This document shows, in pieces, positions 42,238-51,264 of a DNA stretch of 64,000 nucleotides. The stretch is taken from positions 5,442 through 69,441 of the forward strand of contig JOAA01000043.1 of assembly GCA_000720375.1 (NCBI GenBank), given 5' to 3'. How positions within the stretch are numbered: position 1 is the stretch's first letter; every line of letters starts with the position of its first letter. Position numbers and translations under genes: made by a program. Under the pieces are notes generated by a model. It did not search any database, was not told the DNA's origin, and was given only the letters and a program-made list of their open reading frames with translations. This stretch comes from Rhodococcus rhodnii (GTDB taxonomy: Bacteria > Actinomycetota > Actinomycetes > Mycobacteriales > Pseudonocardiaceae).

Positions 42238-43113
42238 CTATGGCGCGTCGCTCAACGGAAGCAGGAGACGAACTTCGGCCCCGCCCTCCGGCCGATTGGC
42301 CGCCTCGACCCGTCCGCCGTGCAGGACGAGGACTGACCGCACGAAGGCCAGGCCGATGCCGTGGCCGCGGGTGTCCCCCCTGGTGAAGCGACGGAAGATG
42401 TGCGGCAGCAGATTCGGGTGAAATCCCGGTCCGTCGTCGGTGATCGTGATCACGACCTCGCCGTCCTTTGTGGTCACGGCAACCCTGACGTGGTCGGCAC
42501 GATCGACCGCGTTGCGCAACACGTTGTCCATGGCGTGGCGCAGTAACGCGTAGTCCGCGTCGACCACGGCAGGGGTCGCGGAGAGCAGTTCGGCCTGGGC
42601 GCCGCCGGCGACAGCGGAGGCGACGACCTCCTCGGCGAGCAGATCCAACCGCAAAGGAGCGCGGACCAGCTCGAGTGATCCGGTCTCGATCCGGCTGAAG
42701 TCGAGGAGCAACAGGACACCAGTGCTGGCCCGCTCGGCAGCCGCACGGATCTCGGCGAGCGCCCGCACATAGTCCGCAACATCCTTCGGCCTGGCCAGGG
42801 CATGGCTCACCGAGGCCTGAATGACCGCCAAGGGCGTGCGCAGTTCGTGCGCCGCGTCTGCCAGGAAATCCCGTTGGAATCGCTGGCTGAGCACCACCGG
42901 CCGCATCATCCAGCCGATGATCAACCAGACAACCAGCACCAGCACGGCCGTGACACCGACGATGACACTGACGACGACCCACCACGGAGGAGTGCTGACC
43001 GTCACATCCGTATCGCCGAGATCGACGTAAACTGCCACGCCGCCAAGCACTAGCACGACGAGCAATCCTGTGATCAGCGTGAGGCGGGTCCGCAGCCGTC
43101 GCAGGTGCACCAT
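42238..43113 (-). CDS. Two-component sensor histidine kinase
   Basis: ATG at 43113 overlaps the response-regulator stop (TGATG), giving 291 residues. Two membrane segments (TLITGLLVVLVLGGVAVYV, VVSVIVGVTAVLVLVVWLII) flank a very short external loop. The kinase then has the H-box FLADAAHELRTPL, N-box NVLRNAVDRADHV, and G-boxes DDGPGFHP and GHGIGLAFV. The tiny sensor loop suggests it senses the membrane or a partner protein. The longer upstream frame only shadows the regulator gene. Confidence 0.92.
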   Translation of the reverse strand: MVHLRRLRTRLTLITGLLVVLVLGGVAVYVDLGDTDVTVSTPPWWVVVSVIVGVTAVLVLVVWLIIGWMMRPVVLSQRFQRDFLADAAHELRTPLAVIQASVSHALARPKDVADYVRALAEIRAAAERASTGVLLLLDFSRIETGSLELVRAPLRLDLLAEEVVASAVAGGAQAELLSATPAVVDADYALLRHAMDNVLRNAVDRADHVRVAVTTKDGEVVITITDDGPGFHPNLLPHIFRRFTRGDTRGHGIGLAFVRSVLVLHGGRVEAANRPEGGAEVRLLLPLSDAP

Positions 43114-43802
43114 CAACTCCCGGTGTCGGACGTACAACGGACGTATAAGTGGTAACCCACTCGACGCACCGTTTCCAACCGTACGTATGAGGTGGAGAGA
43201 TCGAGCTTGCGGCGCAAACTCGCCACGTGCACATCCACGACATTGGACAGTCCGTTGTAGTTCATGTCCCATACCTGTTCGAGCAACTCGGTACGGGTTA
43301 CTACCTGTCCCATCCGGACCATCAGGTACCGGAGGAGGGTGAACTCCTTAGGGGTCAACGGAACGAGGACACCGGAACGCCACACCCGGTGTGCCGCCAC
43401 GTCCATGCGTATCTCTCCGGCCTCGATGTTGGTGTCGCCCATGGTCACCGGGCGTCGCAGCAACGCCCGGACCCGCGCCGCGAATTCCGGAAAGTCAAAG
43501 GGCTTCGTAAGATAGTCGTCCGCTCCGGCATCCAGCCCTCGCACCTTGTCGGTCAACCCGGCACGTGCGGTCAGCACGAACACCCGGGTACGGCCCTCAG
43601 CCTTGAGCTGCCTGCACAACGTGAGCCCGTCTCCGTCCGGCAGGCCCAAATCCAGTACCACAAGCGCGTAGTCCGTGAGGAAGCACGCCTCCTCCGCCGC
43701 CGTCAACGTGCTGACGTGGTCGACCGCGTGTTTTTCATCACGAAGTCCCCGAAGCAGAACAGCGGCCATCGCCGCGTCGTCTTCGACCACTAACAACCGC
43801 AC
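43113..43802 (-). CDS. OmpR-family response regulator
   Basis: A 229-residue protein. The receiver domain has the acidic pair VVEDDAAM, the phosphorylated aspartate in LVVLDLGLPDGDG (about residue 52) and the lysine in DDYLTKPFDF. The C-terminal winged helix has LTPKEFTLLRYLMVRMGQVV and VDVHVASLRRKL. It is the first gene of the pair with the kinase. It diverges from the glycosidase-like gene at 43936, and a direct-repeat site between them may be its target. Confidence 0.94.
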   Translation of the reverse strand: MRLLVVEDDAAMAAVLLRGLRDEKHAVDHVSTLTAAEEACFLTDYALVVLDLGLPDGDGLTLCRQLKAEGRTRVFVLTARAGLTDKVRGLDAGADDYLTKPFDFPEFAARVRALLRRPVTMGDTNIEAGEIRMDVAAHRVWRSGVLVPLTPKEFTLLRYLMVRMGQVVTRTELLEQVWDMNYNGLSNVVDVHVASLRRKLDLSTSYVRLETVRRVGYHLYVRCTSDTGS

Positions 43803-43852
43803 TCACCCAGTATCACCGCGACTCCGCCATCCTCCGAGTCGCTCGTCACCCC

Positions 43853-43874
43853 TTCATCATCCGTTCATGATCCA
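43853..43874. promoter_or_regulatory. Direct repeat of 11-bp period, candidate response-regulator box
   Basis: TTCATCATCCG and TTCATGATCCA follow each other directly, one helical turn apart, in the 133-bp gap between the divergent regulator and glycosidase genes. OmpR/PhoP-type regulators bind such 11-bp direct repeats. A weaker third unit may precede at 43842. Confidence 0.5.
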
Positions 43875-43935
43875 CATGCGACGTTCCCCTTGTCCCAGGG
43901 CAGATCCCCGCGGGACACCGACGGGAACGAAAGGC

Positions 43936-45741
43936 ATGAATCAGATGTCCATAAGACGGAAACTGATGACCATCCTGACAACGGCGGTGGCCACGGTCGC
44001 GCTGACCACAGGAGAAGTCCAGGCAGCCGACAACCAGGTCCTGGTGGATTTCTACACACTCGACAAGTCGGGGGCGCCGGTGCGGCTGAGCGTCGGCGAC
44101 GGCCTCAAGGTGATCCACCACAGCTCGGAAAAGGACCCGAAGGACGTGCGCTCGAGCGAGGTACTGCTCGACCCGGAGACCCTGGAGGCGATTCCCGGCA
44201 AGGCCGGCGAGGTGCGGGTGACCGATGACGGCGCCGGTCACCTGCGGCTGGCGTTCACCGCGCGGAAGCTGCGGTCGGGCAAGGGGCCGGCGCTGGCGCT
44301 GGCCTGGCCGACCGGCAAGGGCTATTCCTACGTGGTGATGGACAACGGCGGTCAGGGATACGCCAAGGCGCCGGACAAGCCGGTGGTGTTCAACTACCAG
44401 GCGGCCAAGGATGTCGAGGTCCACCTTCGGGCACGGGTGGCCGCGGTCCCCAGCTACCAGCCGCCGGCGGCATACACCAACGCGTTGGCACAGGCCACGA
44501 GCGAGCTTGGCAAGGTGGGAAATGCCCCGTCTCCGCCCACTCAAGGACGGCACGGCGAACGCGCGCTCAGTGCCCTGCACACCGCATATGACGCCTTCAT
44601 AGCCGACTACGGGCCACGCGTCGCCCAGCAGCGGATGGCTTCGGCGCCACCCAAGCAGGACGCGCGACCGTGGCTGGGCGCCACCATCGTCGAATCAAGC
44701 TCGGCGTCGTTCTACGACAACGTCTGGCGCCGCATGGTCGCGGCTACAACCCCGCTGGGCAAGCAGGCAGGCTACGGCTGGGTGCGGATCGTGTTCGAGC
44801 TCGAAAACGGGTCGACCGTCGACTTCAGCAACTACGACACGGCCATCAGGAACGCCCACAAGGCGGGCCTACGGGTGATGGGCGAGATTGCCGACTCGTC
44901 CGCCGCGGCCGAGCTGACCACGCCGCAGTACGTGACGCGGACACGAAACCTGCTCAAGCACTACGGGCGTTCAGCCGACCCTGAGCTGCGGATCGATGCG
45001 TGGGAGGTCGGCAACGAGGTCAACGGCTGCTGGGTCGACAACAAGAACTGTGGTGAGCCGGTGCGCCCGCGTGACCGCATTCACGTCAAGGCCGGTGCGG
45101 CCGCGCGGGCGGTCAAGCAGGACAGCCCGACGACGCCCGTCGTCCTGACGCTCTTCTGGGAGTTCGGTGCCGAGGGACCGGCGTACTCGCCGTTCAACTG
45201 GATCGCACCTGGCTCCGGCAATCTCCAGTGGACAGACCGCGACGGTGTCAAACGCGACCTGATGGCCGATGTCGACGTCGTGCTGCTGTCGGTCTTCACC
45301 GACAACGCCCCGCTGGGCATCTCCATCGATCGGGTAATGTCCACTCTGGACCGGCGGGTGTCCGAACTGTCCACAAAGCTCAAGAAGCAAGTGCGGGTGG
45401 GCATCGGCGAACTGGGCTACTGGTGCGGACGCGACGGGCGCCGGAAAGCGTCGGTGTACGAGTGGTGTGAGGACATGAACCGCGTGTGGCCGCTCGGCAG
45501 CACCCGTATGGACAACGCCAGCCTCGAGGCGGATCGCTCGTACATGGTCGACCAGTACACCCGTGCGGCGCTGGCCACCGACCACGGTATCGGTGGCGGC
45601 TTCTACTGGTACGCGCTGCAAGAGATGTTCCCGCGGGAAACCAAAACCAGCCTGTGCGCAGCGCTCAAGGCGGTCACCGACGCCGTCGGCCCCAAGCCGG
45701 TCGACCAGTCCGACACAGCGGTGCCCGGGAAGCCATGCTGA
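43936..45741 (+). CDS. Secreted protein with GH clan-A-like glycosidase domain
   Basis: A 601-residue product from ATG 43936 (ribosome site GAAAGG); ATG 43945 is an alternative. Signal peptide at the N-terminus (LMTILTTAVATVALTTGEVQ). Residues ~30-240 are a beta-rich region of unknown type. Residues ~245-590 look like a TIM barrel. IDAWEVGNEVNGCW supplies an Asn-Glu acid/base pair (about residue 359) and VRVGIGELGYWCGR a candidate nucleophile Glu (about residue 489). Specific family and substrate not recognised. Divergent from the two-component system. Confidence 0.75.
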   Translation: MNQMSIRRKLMTILTTAVATVALTTGEVQAADNQVLVDFYTLDKSGAPVRLSVGDGLKVIHHSSEKDPKDVRSSEVLLDPETLEAIPGKAGEVRVTDDGAGHLRLAFTARKLRSGKGPALALAWPTGKGYSYVVMDNGGQGYAKAPDKPVVFNYQAAKDVEVHLRARVAAVPSYQPPAAYTNALAQATSELGKVGNAPSPPTQGRHGERALSALHTAYDAFIADYGPRVAQQRMASAPPKQDARPWLGATIVESSSASFYDNVWRRMVAATTPLGKQAGYGWVRIVFELENGSTVDFSNYDTAIRNAHKAGLRVMGEIADSSAAAELTTPQYVTRTRNLLKHYGRSADPELRIDAWEVGNEVNGCWVDNKNCGEPVRPRDRIHVKAGAAARAVKQDSPTTPVVLTLFWEFGAEGPAYSPFNWIAPGSGNLQWTDRDGVKRDLMADVDVVLLSVFTDNAPLGISIDRVMSTLDRRVSELSTKLKKQVRVGIGELGYWCGRDGRRKASVYEWCEDMNRVWPLGSTRMDNASLEADRSYMVDQYTRAALATDHGIGGGFYWYALQEMFPRETKTSLCAALKAVTDAVGPKPVDQSDTAVPGKPC

Positions 45742-45789
45742 CCTTCAGCGGCATCAACCAGTGATCCGTTCCGAGATCGATCTCGGCGA

Positions 45790-45834
45790 GGGCGGAGAAA
45801 CCACGCGCAAAAGCACGCGTGTGGCGCTCCGCCC
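45790..45834. terminator. Bidirectional hairpin between convergent genes
   Basis: GGGCGGAG pairs with CTCCGCCC, and inside it CCACGCG pairs with CGCGTGTGG (two-base bulge). It lies between the stops of the glycosidase-like gene (plus) and the beta-propeller gene (minus). Confidence 0.75.
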
Positions 45835-45954
45835 CCGCTGAGGGCTCGGTTCTCCTCCGCCACACCGAAATCGTCGATTAGTTCTCAAGTTTGAGGCGCG
45901 ATGAAGACGATCTCCGGAAGAATCACTCCCTGACCAGGATGCCCGGCGACCACA

Positions 45955-46950
45955 TCAGCCTGTTTCACCCAGCACAGCTGGAGATTCGCCATCGGGGATG
46001 AGCAGGCGTGGCGTTCCGGAGCCGTCAGCGGGCACCGACCAGACGTCGGAATGGCCGATACCGCGGGGAATCGCGTAGGCGACGGTGCGATCGTCGATCC
46101 ACACGGCCTGGTCGTCGACGTTGCGTGTTTCCGCGAGTGGTGTCACGGCGGCGGTGGAGAGGTCGAGCACTGACAGCCGCCATCCCCTCACCGGGTCACC
46201 GTCCACTGAGGACTTGAATGCCAGGCGCGTACCGTCCGGGGAGAGCGACGGGCACTCGACGTTCTCCCGCACCGTCCGGACGGTGCGCGAGGCGAAATCA
46301 CCATCGACGAGATAGCGACGGCCGCCGGTCGACATGGTCGCGAAGAAGCGGTTGTCGTCCTTGGCGAAGGTGACACCCCAGAAGTTCACGTCGGCCGCCG
46401 AGTAAGGCTCGCCGTTCACAGTCACCGCGTAGTCCTCCAACGTGCGTGTGCCCTCGCCGGTCACCGTATCCAGAATGCCGGTGCGGGTAGAGAAGAACGT
46501 CCCTCCGCTGTAGGAGTCTCCGGTGACGAACACGGTCCATGTGACCATCCGGCCACTTGGTGAAACCCTGGCCCGGCTGGGCAACCCGAACAACGGGACT
46601 TCCCGCTTCTTCTCGAGTTGTTCGTCGAGGACGACAACCTCTGTCGTGAGGTCGCTGTCCTGGCGCAGACAGATCCCGGTGCCGCCGGCAGCGTGAACAC
46701 GGGTGCAGGACACCGGCGACACCGCGCGTGGACCGCCGGGGTCGGTCGCGGAAACGGTGACCAGGTGTCCACGGTCCGCGTCCGCGGTGCTCCGGGCGAG
46801 CAGCTCCGGGCCGGGGGTGAGGGTCACCGCGCCGGCAGTGCCGACGGCGGCCACGTCCCGGTTTCGCACAGCAGAAAGTCCTATGTAGACGACAGCGGCG
46901 GTGGCGAGCACCACGACGCCGGCGATCGCGATCAGTGTTCGGGTGTGCAC
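45955..46950 (-). CDS. Membrane-anchored beta-propeller (TolB/WD40-like) protein
   Basis: GTG at 46950 with AAGGAGG seven bases upstream gives 331 residues; the longer frame extends into the upstream gene. An N-terminal membrane segment (TLIAIAGVVVLATAAVVYIG) is followed by an exported domain with repeated blade motifs: RVSPSGRMVTW, CPSLSPDGTRLAFKSS and DDQAVWIDDRTVAYA. It likely binds a ligand or protein. It follows the MFS gene by 13 bases in one transcript. Confidence 0.82.
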   Translation of the reverse strand: MHTRTLIAIAGVVVLATAAVVYIGLSAVRNRDVAAVGTAGAVTLTPGPELLARSTADADRGHLVTVSATDPGGPRAVSPVSCTRVHAAGGTGICLRQDSDLTTEVVVLDEQLEKKREVPLFGLPSRARVSPSGRMVTWTVFVTGDSYSGGTFFSTRTGILDTVTGEGTRTLEDYAVTVNGEPYSAADVNFWGVTFAKDDNRFFATMSTGGRRYLVDGDFASRTVRTVRENVECPSLSPDGTRLAFKSSVDGDPVRGWRLSVLDLSTAAVTPLAETRNVDDQAVWIDDRTVAYAIPRGIGHSDVWSVPADGSGTPRLLIPDGESPAVLGETG

Positions 46951-46963
46951 AGCTTGGCCTCCT

Positions 46964-48214
46964 TCATTGCCGGCGCGGGACCAGCAGCACCAGGGTGATG
47001 ACGATCGCGAACACCACAGCGCACACAGCTGATCCGATCGCCATGCCCGCGCCCCAGACCTGCCAGGCAAGTCCGAAGAGGACGGACGAGACGAAGTAAG
47101 CGAATGCCTGCCCGGTTTGGATGAGCGCGATCCCGGTGGTGCGCAATGCCTCCGGCAGGATCGGGCCGGCGAGCGCCATCAGCACTCCGTCGGTGGCGGC
47201 GTAGAAGGCGCCGTACAACCCGAGCGTGATCACGAGCACCGGCCAGCCCGAAACCGGGCCCGCGAGCAGCAGATAGACCATGGCCAAGGCGCCATAGCCG
47301 CAGAGCACCACCGGGAGTCGGCCGAACCGGTCAGCCAACGCGCCGAGCGGCGCGGCCAGCACCAGGTAGGCAAGGTTGGTGCCGACGGCGAACAGCGGAA
47401 ACCACACGGTGGCGATTTCTTCCTTGCGCTGCAACAACAAGTACACGAATCCATCGCCGATGGCCGCTATCCCGAGCACGCAGGCGGCTATGAACAGCCG
47501 GCGCACCCCGGCGGCGCGCAGGAGGGTGAGAGCAGCGCGCGGTGACACGCTTCCGACGGACGGGCGTGGAGCCTGATCGTCACGGACGAACAGCACGAGC
47601 AGCAGCACACCGATCGCGGCGACGCAGAAGCTGCTGACGAACACGGCGTTGAACGCGTCGACGCTCACGGACGAGCCGACCACGGCGAGCACCCCGAGCG
47701 CGACCAGCGGACCAGCGAACGCGCCCGCGCTGTCCATCGCGCGGTGCACCCCGAAGGCCCGGCCGAGCATGGATTCCGGTACGGACAACGTGATCAGCGC
47801 GTCGCGCGGTGCCGTCCGCAGCCCTTTACCGACCCGGTCGACAGCGATCATGGCGCCGATCGCGGCCACTGACCCGCTGGCCGCCATCATGCCCAGCTTC
47901 GTGGCCGCAGAGAGCGCATAGCCGATGCCCGCGACAGTCTTGCGCTTGCGCGTCCGGTCGGCGAGATAACCGCCGACCAGCCGGAGCAGCGCGGTCGCTC
48001 CGGTGTAGAGGCCGTCGACCAGCCCGTAAACCACAGGACTCAGATGCAAGCCGAGCACCAGGTAGATCGGCAGGATCGCGCTGACCATCTCGGCGGAGAT
48101 GTCGGTGACCAGACTGACGGCCCCTAGCGCGACGACGTTCGAGCCGATCGCGCCAAGCTTGCACCGGGACACCGTGCCGCGGTTCTCCCGGCGACCGATG
48201 GTGGACAGGTACAC
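46964..48214 (-). CDS. MFS transporter, 12 membrane segments
   Basis: A 416-residue transporter. The motif-A loop is visible as GGYLADRTRKRKTVAGIGYA between segments 2 and 3, and the second-half equivalent as LGALADRFGRLPVVLCGYG. VDRVGKGLRTAPRDALI is the segment-4 region typical of a group of actinobacterial MFS proteins of unknown substrate. Start ATG at 48214; internal GTG and ATG codons are possible. The beta-propeller gene downstream could be a partner. Confidence 0.87.
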   Translation of the reverse strand: MYLSTIGRRENRGTVSRCKLGAIGSNVVALGAVSLVTDISAEMVSAILPIYLVLGLHLSPVVYGLVDGLYTGATALLRLVGGYLADRTRKRKTVAGIGYALSAATKLGMMAASGSVAAIGAMIAVDRVGKGLRTAPRDALITLSVPESMLGRAFGVHRAMDSAGAFAGPLVALGVLAVVGSSVSVDAFNAVFVSSFCVAAIGVLLLVLFVRDDQAPRPSVGSVSPRAALTLLRAAGVRRLFIAACVLGIAAIGDGFVYLLLQRKEEIATVWFPLFAVGTNLAYLVLAAPLGALADRFGRLPVVLCGYGALAMVYLLLAGPVSGWPVLVITLGLYGAFYAATDGVLMALAGPILPEALRTTGIALIQTGQAFAYFVSSVLFGLAWQVWGAGMAIGSAVCAVVFAIVITLVLLVPRRQ

Positions 48215-48592
48215 GTGTTCGCCCTTCTACGGCCCGCGTGGGCGCCCACGCCAGACGCCAGGGCAAAAAGGATGAACCACGAAAGGGGAACACTTTTATG
48301 CGTAATTCCCGTCCACTCCGCGACCAGCACGTAAACAAAAGGAAACATCCGGCCGCCGTTGGCGATTTTTCACCGTTGGCCATCATTGGCCATGATCAGC
48401 ACGGCGGCCAGGGCACGGCGGAGGTGCGAGGCGAGAATACGACATCGGCGACAACTCGCCAAACAGTCCGCCGAAAATACTCTTGCAAGATGTTCGATAT
48501 AGCGAAAAGGTGGCAAGGCACAGCCGAACATCCCATCGTCGGATAGGACGTTTCAGACAGATACAACATACAACCGCGGGAAGGGGCGAATC
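48215..48592. other. 378-bp intergenic region, no gene seen
   Basis: Lies between the divergent MFS and His-rich protein genes, so it should hold both promoters. It is less GC-rich than its surroundings. It contains the direct repeat TTGGCCATCATTGGCCAT near 48375. No clear Zur-type palindrome was found. Confidence 0.6.
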
Positions 48593-48919
48593 GTGACAAG
48601 CGAGCGGGGTATATGGGCGTCTCTGACGATCGCTCACATCGAGCATGTCGGCCACCACCACGCGCATGGTGAAGGGTGCGGCCACGTCGCCATCCCGCAC
48701 GATGATCACGTTGACTACGTGCATGACGGTCACTTGCACCGAGGCCACGCGGGTCACTACGACGAGTGTGAGGCGACCGAATACGCCTCGCATCCCGTGC
48801 ATGACCACAAGCACGGCGAGAATTGCGGCCACGTCGCGGTGCCGCACGGTGATCACATCGACTATGTGCACGACGGCCACCGCCACGCCGCTCACGGAAA
48901 CCACTACGACGAGCACTGA
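48593..48919 (+). CDS. Histidine-rich metal-binding protein with internal repeat (108 aa)
   Basis: GTG start after GGGAAGGGGCG. About one residue in five is histidine. Two repeats of the form HxHGExCGHVA(I/V)PHxDH(V/I)DYVHDGHxH make up most of the protein, joined by an acidic linker. No signal peptide or membrane segment. Similar short cytoplasmic His-rich proteins occur with zinc or nickel homeostasis genes, so metal storage or delivery is likely, but no transporter is adjacent. Confidence 0.8.
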   Translation: MTSERGIWASLTIAHIEHVGHHHAHGEGCGHVAIPHDDHVDYVHDGHLHRGHAGHYDECEATEYASHPVHDHKHGENCGHVAVPHGDHIDYVHDGHRHAAHGNHYDEH

Positions 48920-48929
48920 AGGCCCCCGG

Positions 48930-49006
48930 CCGAGACCGAGGTCCACGGCGGCATCGAATGGTGTAACGTCCGGTTCGGCCTCGCTTTCTTTTGTGTTCTC
49001 TTGCAC
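48930..49006 (-). pseudogene. Truncated 5' end of a second GT2-GtrA-HPrK gene
   Basis: On the minus strand the frame from GTG 49006 reads VQENTKESEAEPDVTPFDAA. It is preceded by GAAGCC directly before the GTG, as in the intact gene at 25457 (MQNNTKNISKVDPGIKPLD). Only about 24 codons remain before the sequence departs. It marks the end of a duplicated segment that also includes the divergent control region and the secreted-protein gene. Confidence 0.6.
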
Positions 49007-49277
49007 GGCTTCCCTTCCTGCACCTCGCGCGGACCGGCGACCAGCTCGACGAGGGACAGGCGAAGCGCGACAGAACTCGCCTTGGTTTCCCAGTGATTGA
49101 CTGGGAAAGCAGTCTGTTATCGAGGGCTGAAAAGAATAGGCGGCCATTCGTCTGGCCCCGTCTTACTGTCAGTTCCGGGGCCGGGAGGGGGGCTACTTGC
49201 CCCCGCCTATATCCCGATCTGACAATGGGCGCCACCCATTTGATCAGTTATTTCTTGATAACTGAGGAGAAACCGTC
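49007..49277 (+). promoter_or_regulatory. Duplicated divergent control region and leader of paralog C
   Basis: Same ordered blocks as 25115-25470 in the opposite orientation. Close to the gene is GGGGGCTACTTGCCCCC, a 6-bp stem with TACTT loop. CCGATCTGACAATGGG and a GAGGAGAAACC ribosome site follow. Conservation continues into the signal-peptide codons. Confidence 0.7.
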
Positions 49278-49700
49278 ATGACGAATTCAATTGTTCGGCG
49301 CTCGCTGGCCGTGACAGGCGTGGCGATCTTCATGTCCGGGCTCCTGCCCGGGGCTGCTTCCGCCGCGGAGGCGCTACCGCAATTGCAGTGCGAGGGCCTG
49401 GTGGATCCCCCGGAGCTAGAGGACGACGGAGCTGTGCACGCGGAGGCCAACGCCAACTGCTCCCGCCGGGTGGACGTGGTCGGGGTACGAGTGTGGCTGC
49501 AGAAATACGACGACGAGGAATGGAAGGAAGTCGCGAAGGGTTCCGGCAGGAAGGAGAACGTTGACGGCGGGGAGGCCCACACCAAAGTTCGGTGCAAGTC
49601 AGGCGAGTACCGGACAGTAGCCACGTTCTACGCGCGCCACGCCAAGTATACCTACCAGAATCGTGGAGTGAGCTGGCCAGTCCGTATCCACTGCCGCTGA
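49278..49700 (+). CDS. Small secreted four-cysteine protein, paralog C (140 aa)
   Basis: Begins MTNSIVRRSLAVTGVAIFMS with a signal peptide ending near ASA. The mature part has the family cysteines, VRVWLQKYDDEEW, KVRCKSGEYRTVA and the terminal IHCR. Closest by eye to paralog A (PPELE segment shared). The ribosome site GAGGAG is strong. It lies alone with its duplicated leader and without a full glycosyltransferase operon, next to an IS1380 remnant. Confidence 0.83.
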   Translation: MTNSIVRRSLAVTGVAIFMSGLLPGAASAAEALPQLQCEGLVDPPELEDDGAVHAEANANCSRRVDVVGVRVWLQKYDDEEWKEVAKGSGRKENVDGGEAHTKVRCKSGEYRTVATFYARHAKYTYQNRGVSWPVRIHCR

Positions 49701-49802
49701 CCCTGCGCTCGCAGCTTTATGACGACCTCTCGATCGGACATGAAGCTCGCTGTCCGCGACGGACGCTTCTGGTACTTCTTGAGGCTAGGTGTGTCCTGAC
49801 CG

Positions 49803-49875
49803 AGAAAAGTGCTCCTGGGCTGGGAAATGAAGGTACCTAAGCTTATTCCCCATCATAACCAAGGAGCACTTTTCT
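49803..49875. repeat. 14-bp perfect inverted repeat at the edge of the IS1380 remnant
   Basis: AGAAAAGTGCTCCT (49803-49816) and AGGAGCACTTTTCT (49862-49875) enclose 45 bases. They lie just upstream of the transposase remnant and probably belong to its end or to a regulatory hairpin. Confidence 0.85.
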
Positions 49876-49893
49876 GGTGCGGAACTTTTCCTC

Positions 49894-50470
49894 ATGTCGG
49901 CGGATCCGACCGTCGAGACCGACGGCCGCGATGTGATCAACCAGGCCGGCACGGCCGCGTTACGGCTGATCGCCAACCGCACGGGCCTGACCGCAGTCCT
50001 CTCAAGAGCGTTGGCCCGTCGAGGGTTCACACCGGTCCATGACCGCGTCGAAGCCAGCATCCGCTGCGGCAAGAACACCGGCCTCGGGCACCTGCCCTCC
50101 ACCTCCATCGCCATCAACCGCGCCAGGTGCGTGGCCGCCACGATCTCGATCGACTTGCTGTGCTGGCTGCGCCTGCTCTGCCTGGACGGTGTCCTTGCGA
50201 AAGCCGAACCCAAACCCTGCGCTACCGGCTGCTGCACACCGCCGCCCGCATCGTCCGGCGGCCAACGCAAACGCAGGATCCGCATCCCTGACACCTTGCC
50301 CTGGACCGAGCAACTGGCCACCCGCCTGCGCGTCCCGCTCGCCCTGTCACCACCGACCCGATGCTGATCAGCGAAATCCCTTGTCCCCGACCGAAAGGAC
50401 TCACCCCGGCCCTGGAATCCGGCGCCCACCCGACGCGACAGTCGGGCCAGCAGCCTGAACCGCACCTTGA
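49894..50470 (+). pseudogene. Decayed IS1380-family transposase
   Basis: The N-terminal part reads INQAGTAALRLIANRTGLTA and ARRGFTPVHDR. The C-terminal part reads AINRARCVAATISIDLLCWL, then GQRKRRIRIPDTLPW. Both match the ends of IS1380-type transposases, but the central catalytic part is missing. The link between LCLDGVLAKAEPK and QRKRRIRIP is in a shifted frame. Not functional. Confidence 0.75.
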
Positions 50471-51063
50471 CTACACCATCAACAACCACGCCGAAGATCA
50501 ACATTTGAGGACCGAGACGTCAACCTGCCCCCGCGAATGATCAAGGTCAGCGTCGGGCACACCACCCGCGTCTTGGACCTTCCACGATCCTCACGACCGT
50601 CGAGCCGGCACCGACCGAAAGCACATCCGGACATGCCGCCTTGTTGACGAACAAGGGACACAACAAGCCTGCAGTCTGGACATAAAGTGGGTATCTTTGA
50701 CGTTCGCCCGCCATCACGAGTCGAGCTCTCCCACCTCTTGGTCCAAATTGGACGGTCAGGGCGCCATTGATCTGGCGAGATCTGCCGTCGTGCGCGGTGC
50801 GCGCGCCAGGCGTGTTGGGTGTCGCATTGCCGCATCGTGCCTTTGTGGCGGATCGGTCGCGGTCTTTGGTCACGAACCGTCAATTTCGAGACCTGACAGT
50901 TGCCTTCGCATCCGAGCGAACGTCATCCCTCGCCACTTTCCTTCAGGCAACGGAGTTGAGAGTCTCCAGAGCCGGTGCGAGCGCGATTCGGTGTGCCTAT
51001 TGGCAGGCTGGTGCCTCGATCGGGCGACTTGTGTGCGCATCGCACCTGCGCCACAGTCGAAGG
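50471..51063. other. About 590 bases without a supported gene
   Basis: Frames on both strands are short, lack ribosome sites and have no recognisable product. Probably the worn flank of the IS1380 insertion. Confidence 0.55.
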
Positions 51064-51264
51064 ATGGGTTATCGAGACCTGACGATCCGCGTCTTTGGGA
51101 ACGTTTCCAACTGCCGGTACACCGCACTGGCCTGTGAGATCAGTGCGCGGCTGGCGGAGGTGGGATTGGACAGACGCGCAGTTCTGGTGACCGACGACAA
51201 GATCACCGGCGCCGAGATGGAGATCGCCAGCAGGGGCAGCCATATATGTCGTGTGCGCGGATAG
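51064..51264 (+). CDS. Small hypothetical protein (66 aa), uncertain
   Basis: ATG at 51064; the third-position GC bias looks coding from about 51080. The product reads IRVFGNVSNCRYTALACEIS followed by LAEVGLDRRAVLVTDDKITG. No family recognised. There is no good ribosome site, so it could be a fragment. A second short frame at 51321-51572 (MSYRTNATVDLALALGVLEH) also looks partly coding but degenerates; both may be gene remnants. Confidence 0.35.
   Translation: MGYRDLTIRVFGNVSNCRYTALACEISARLAEVGLDRRAVLVTDDKITGAEMEIASRGSHICRVRG

Noticed and set aside
48383..49235. Two long minus-strand frames (254 and 279 residues) covering the His-rich gene and the leader
   Set aside because: They are antisense to the His-rich gene and include the duplicated control region; only the first ~24 codons from 49006 correspond to a real gene start.
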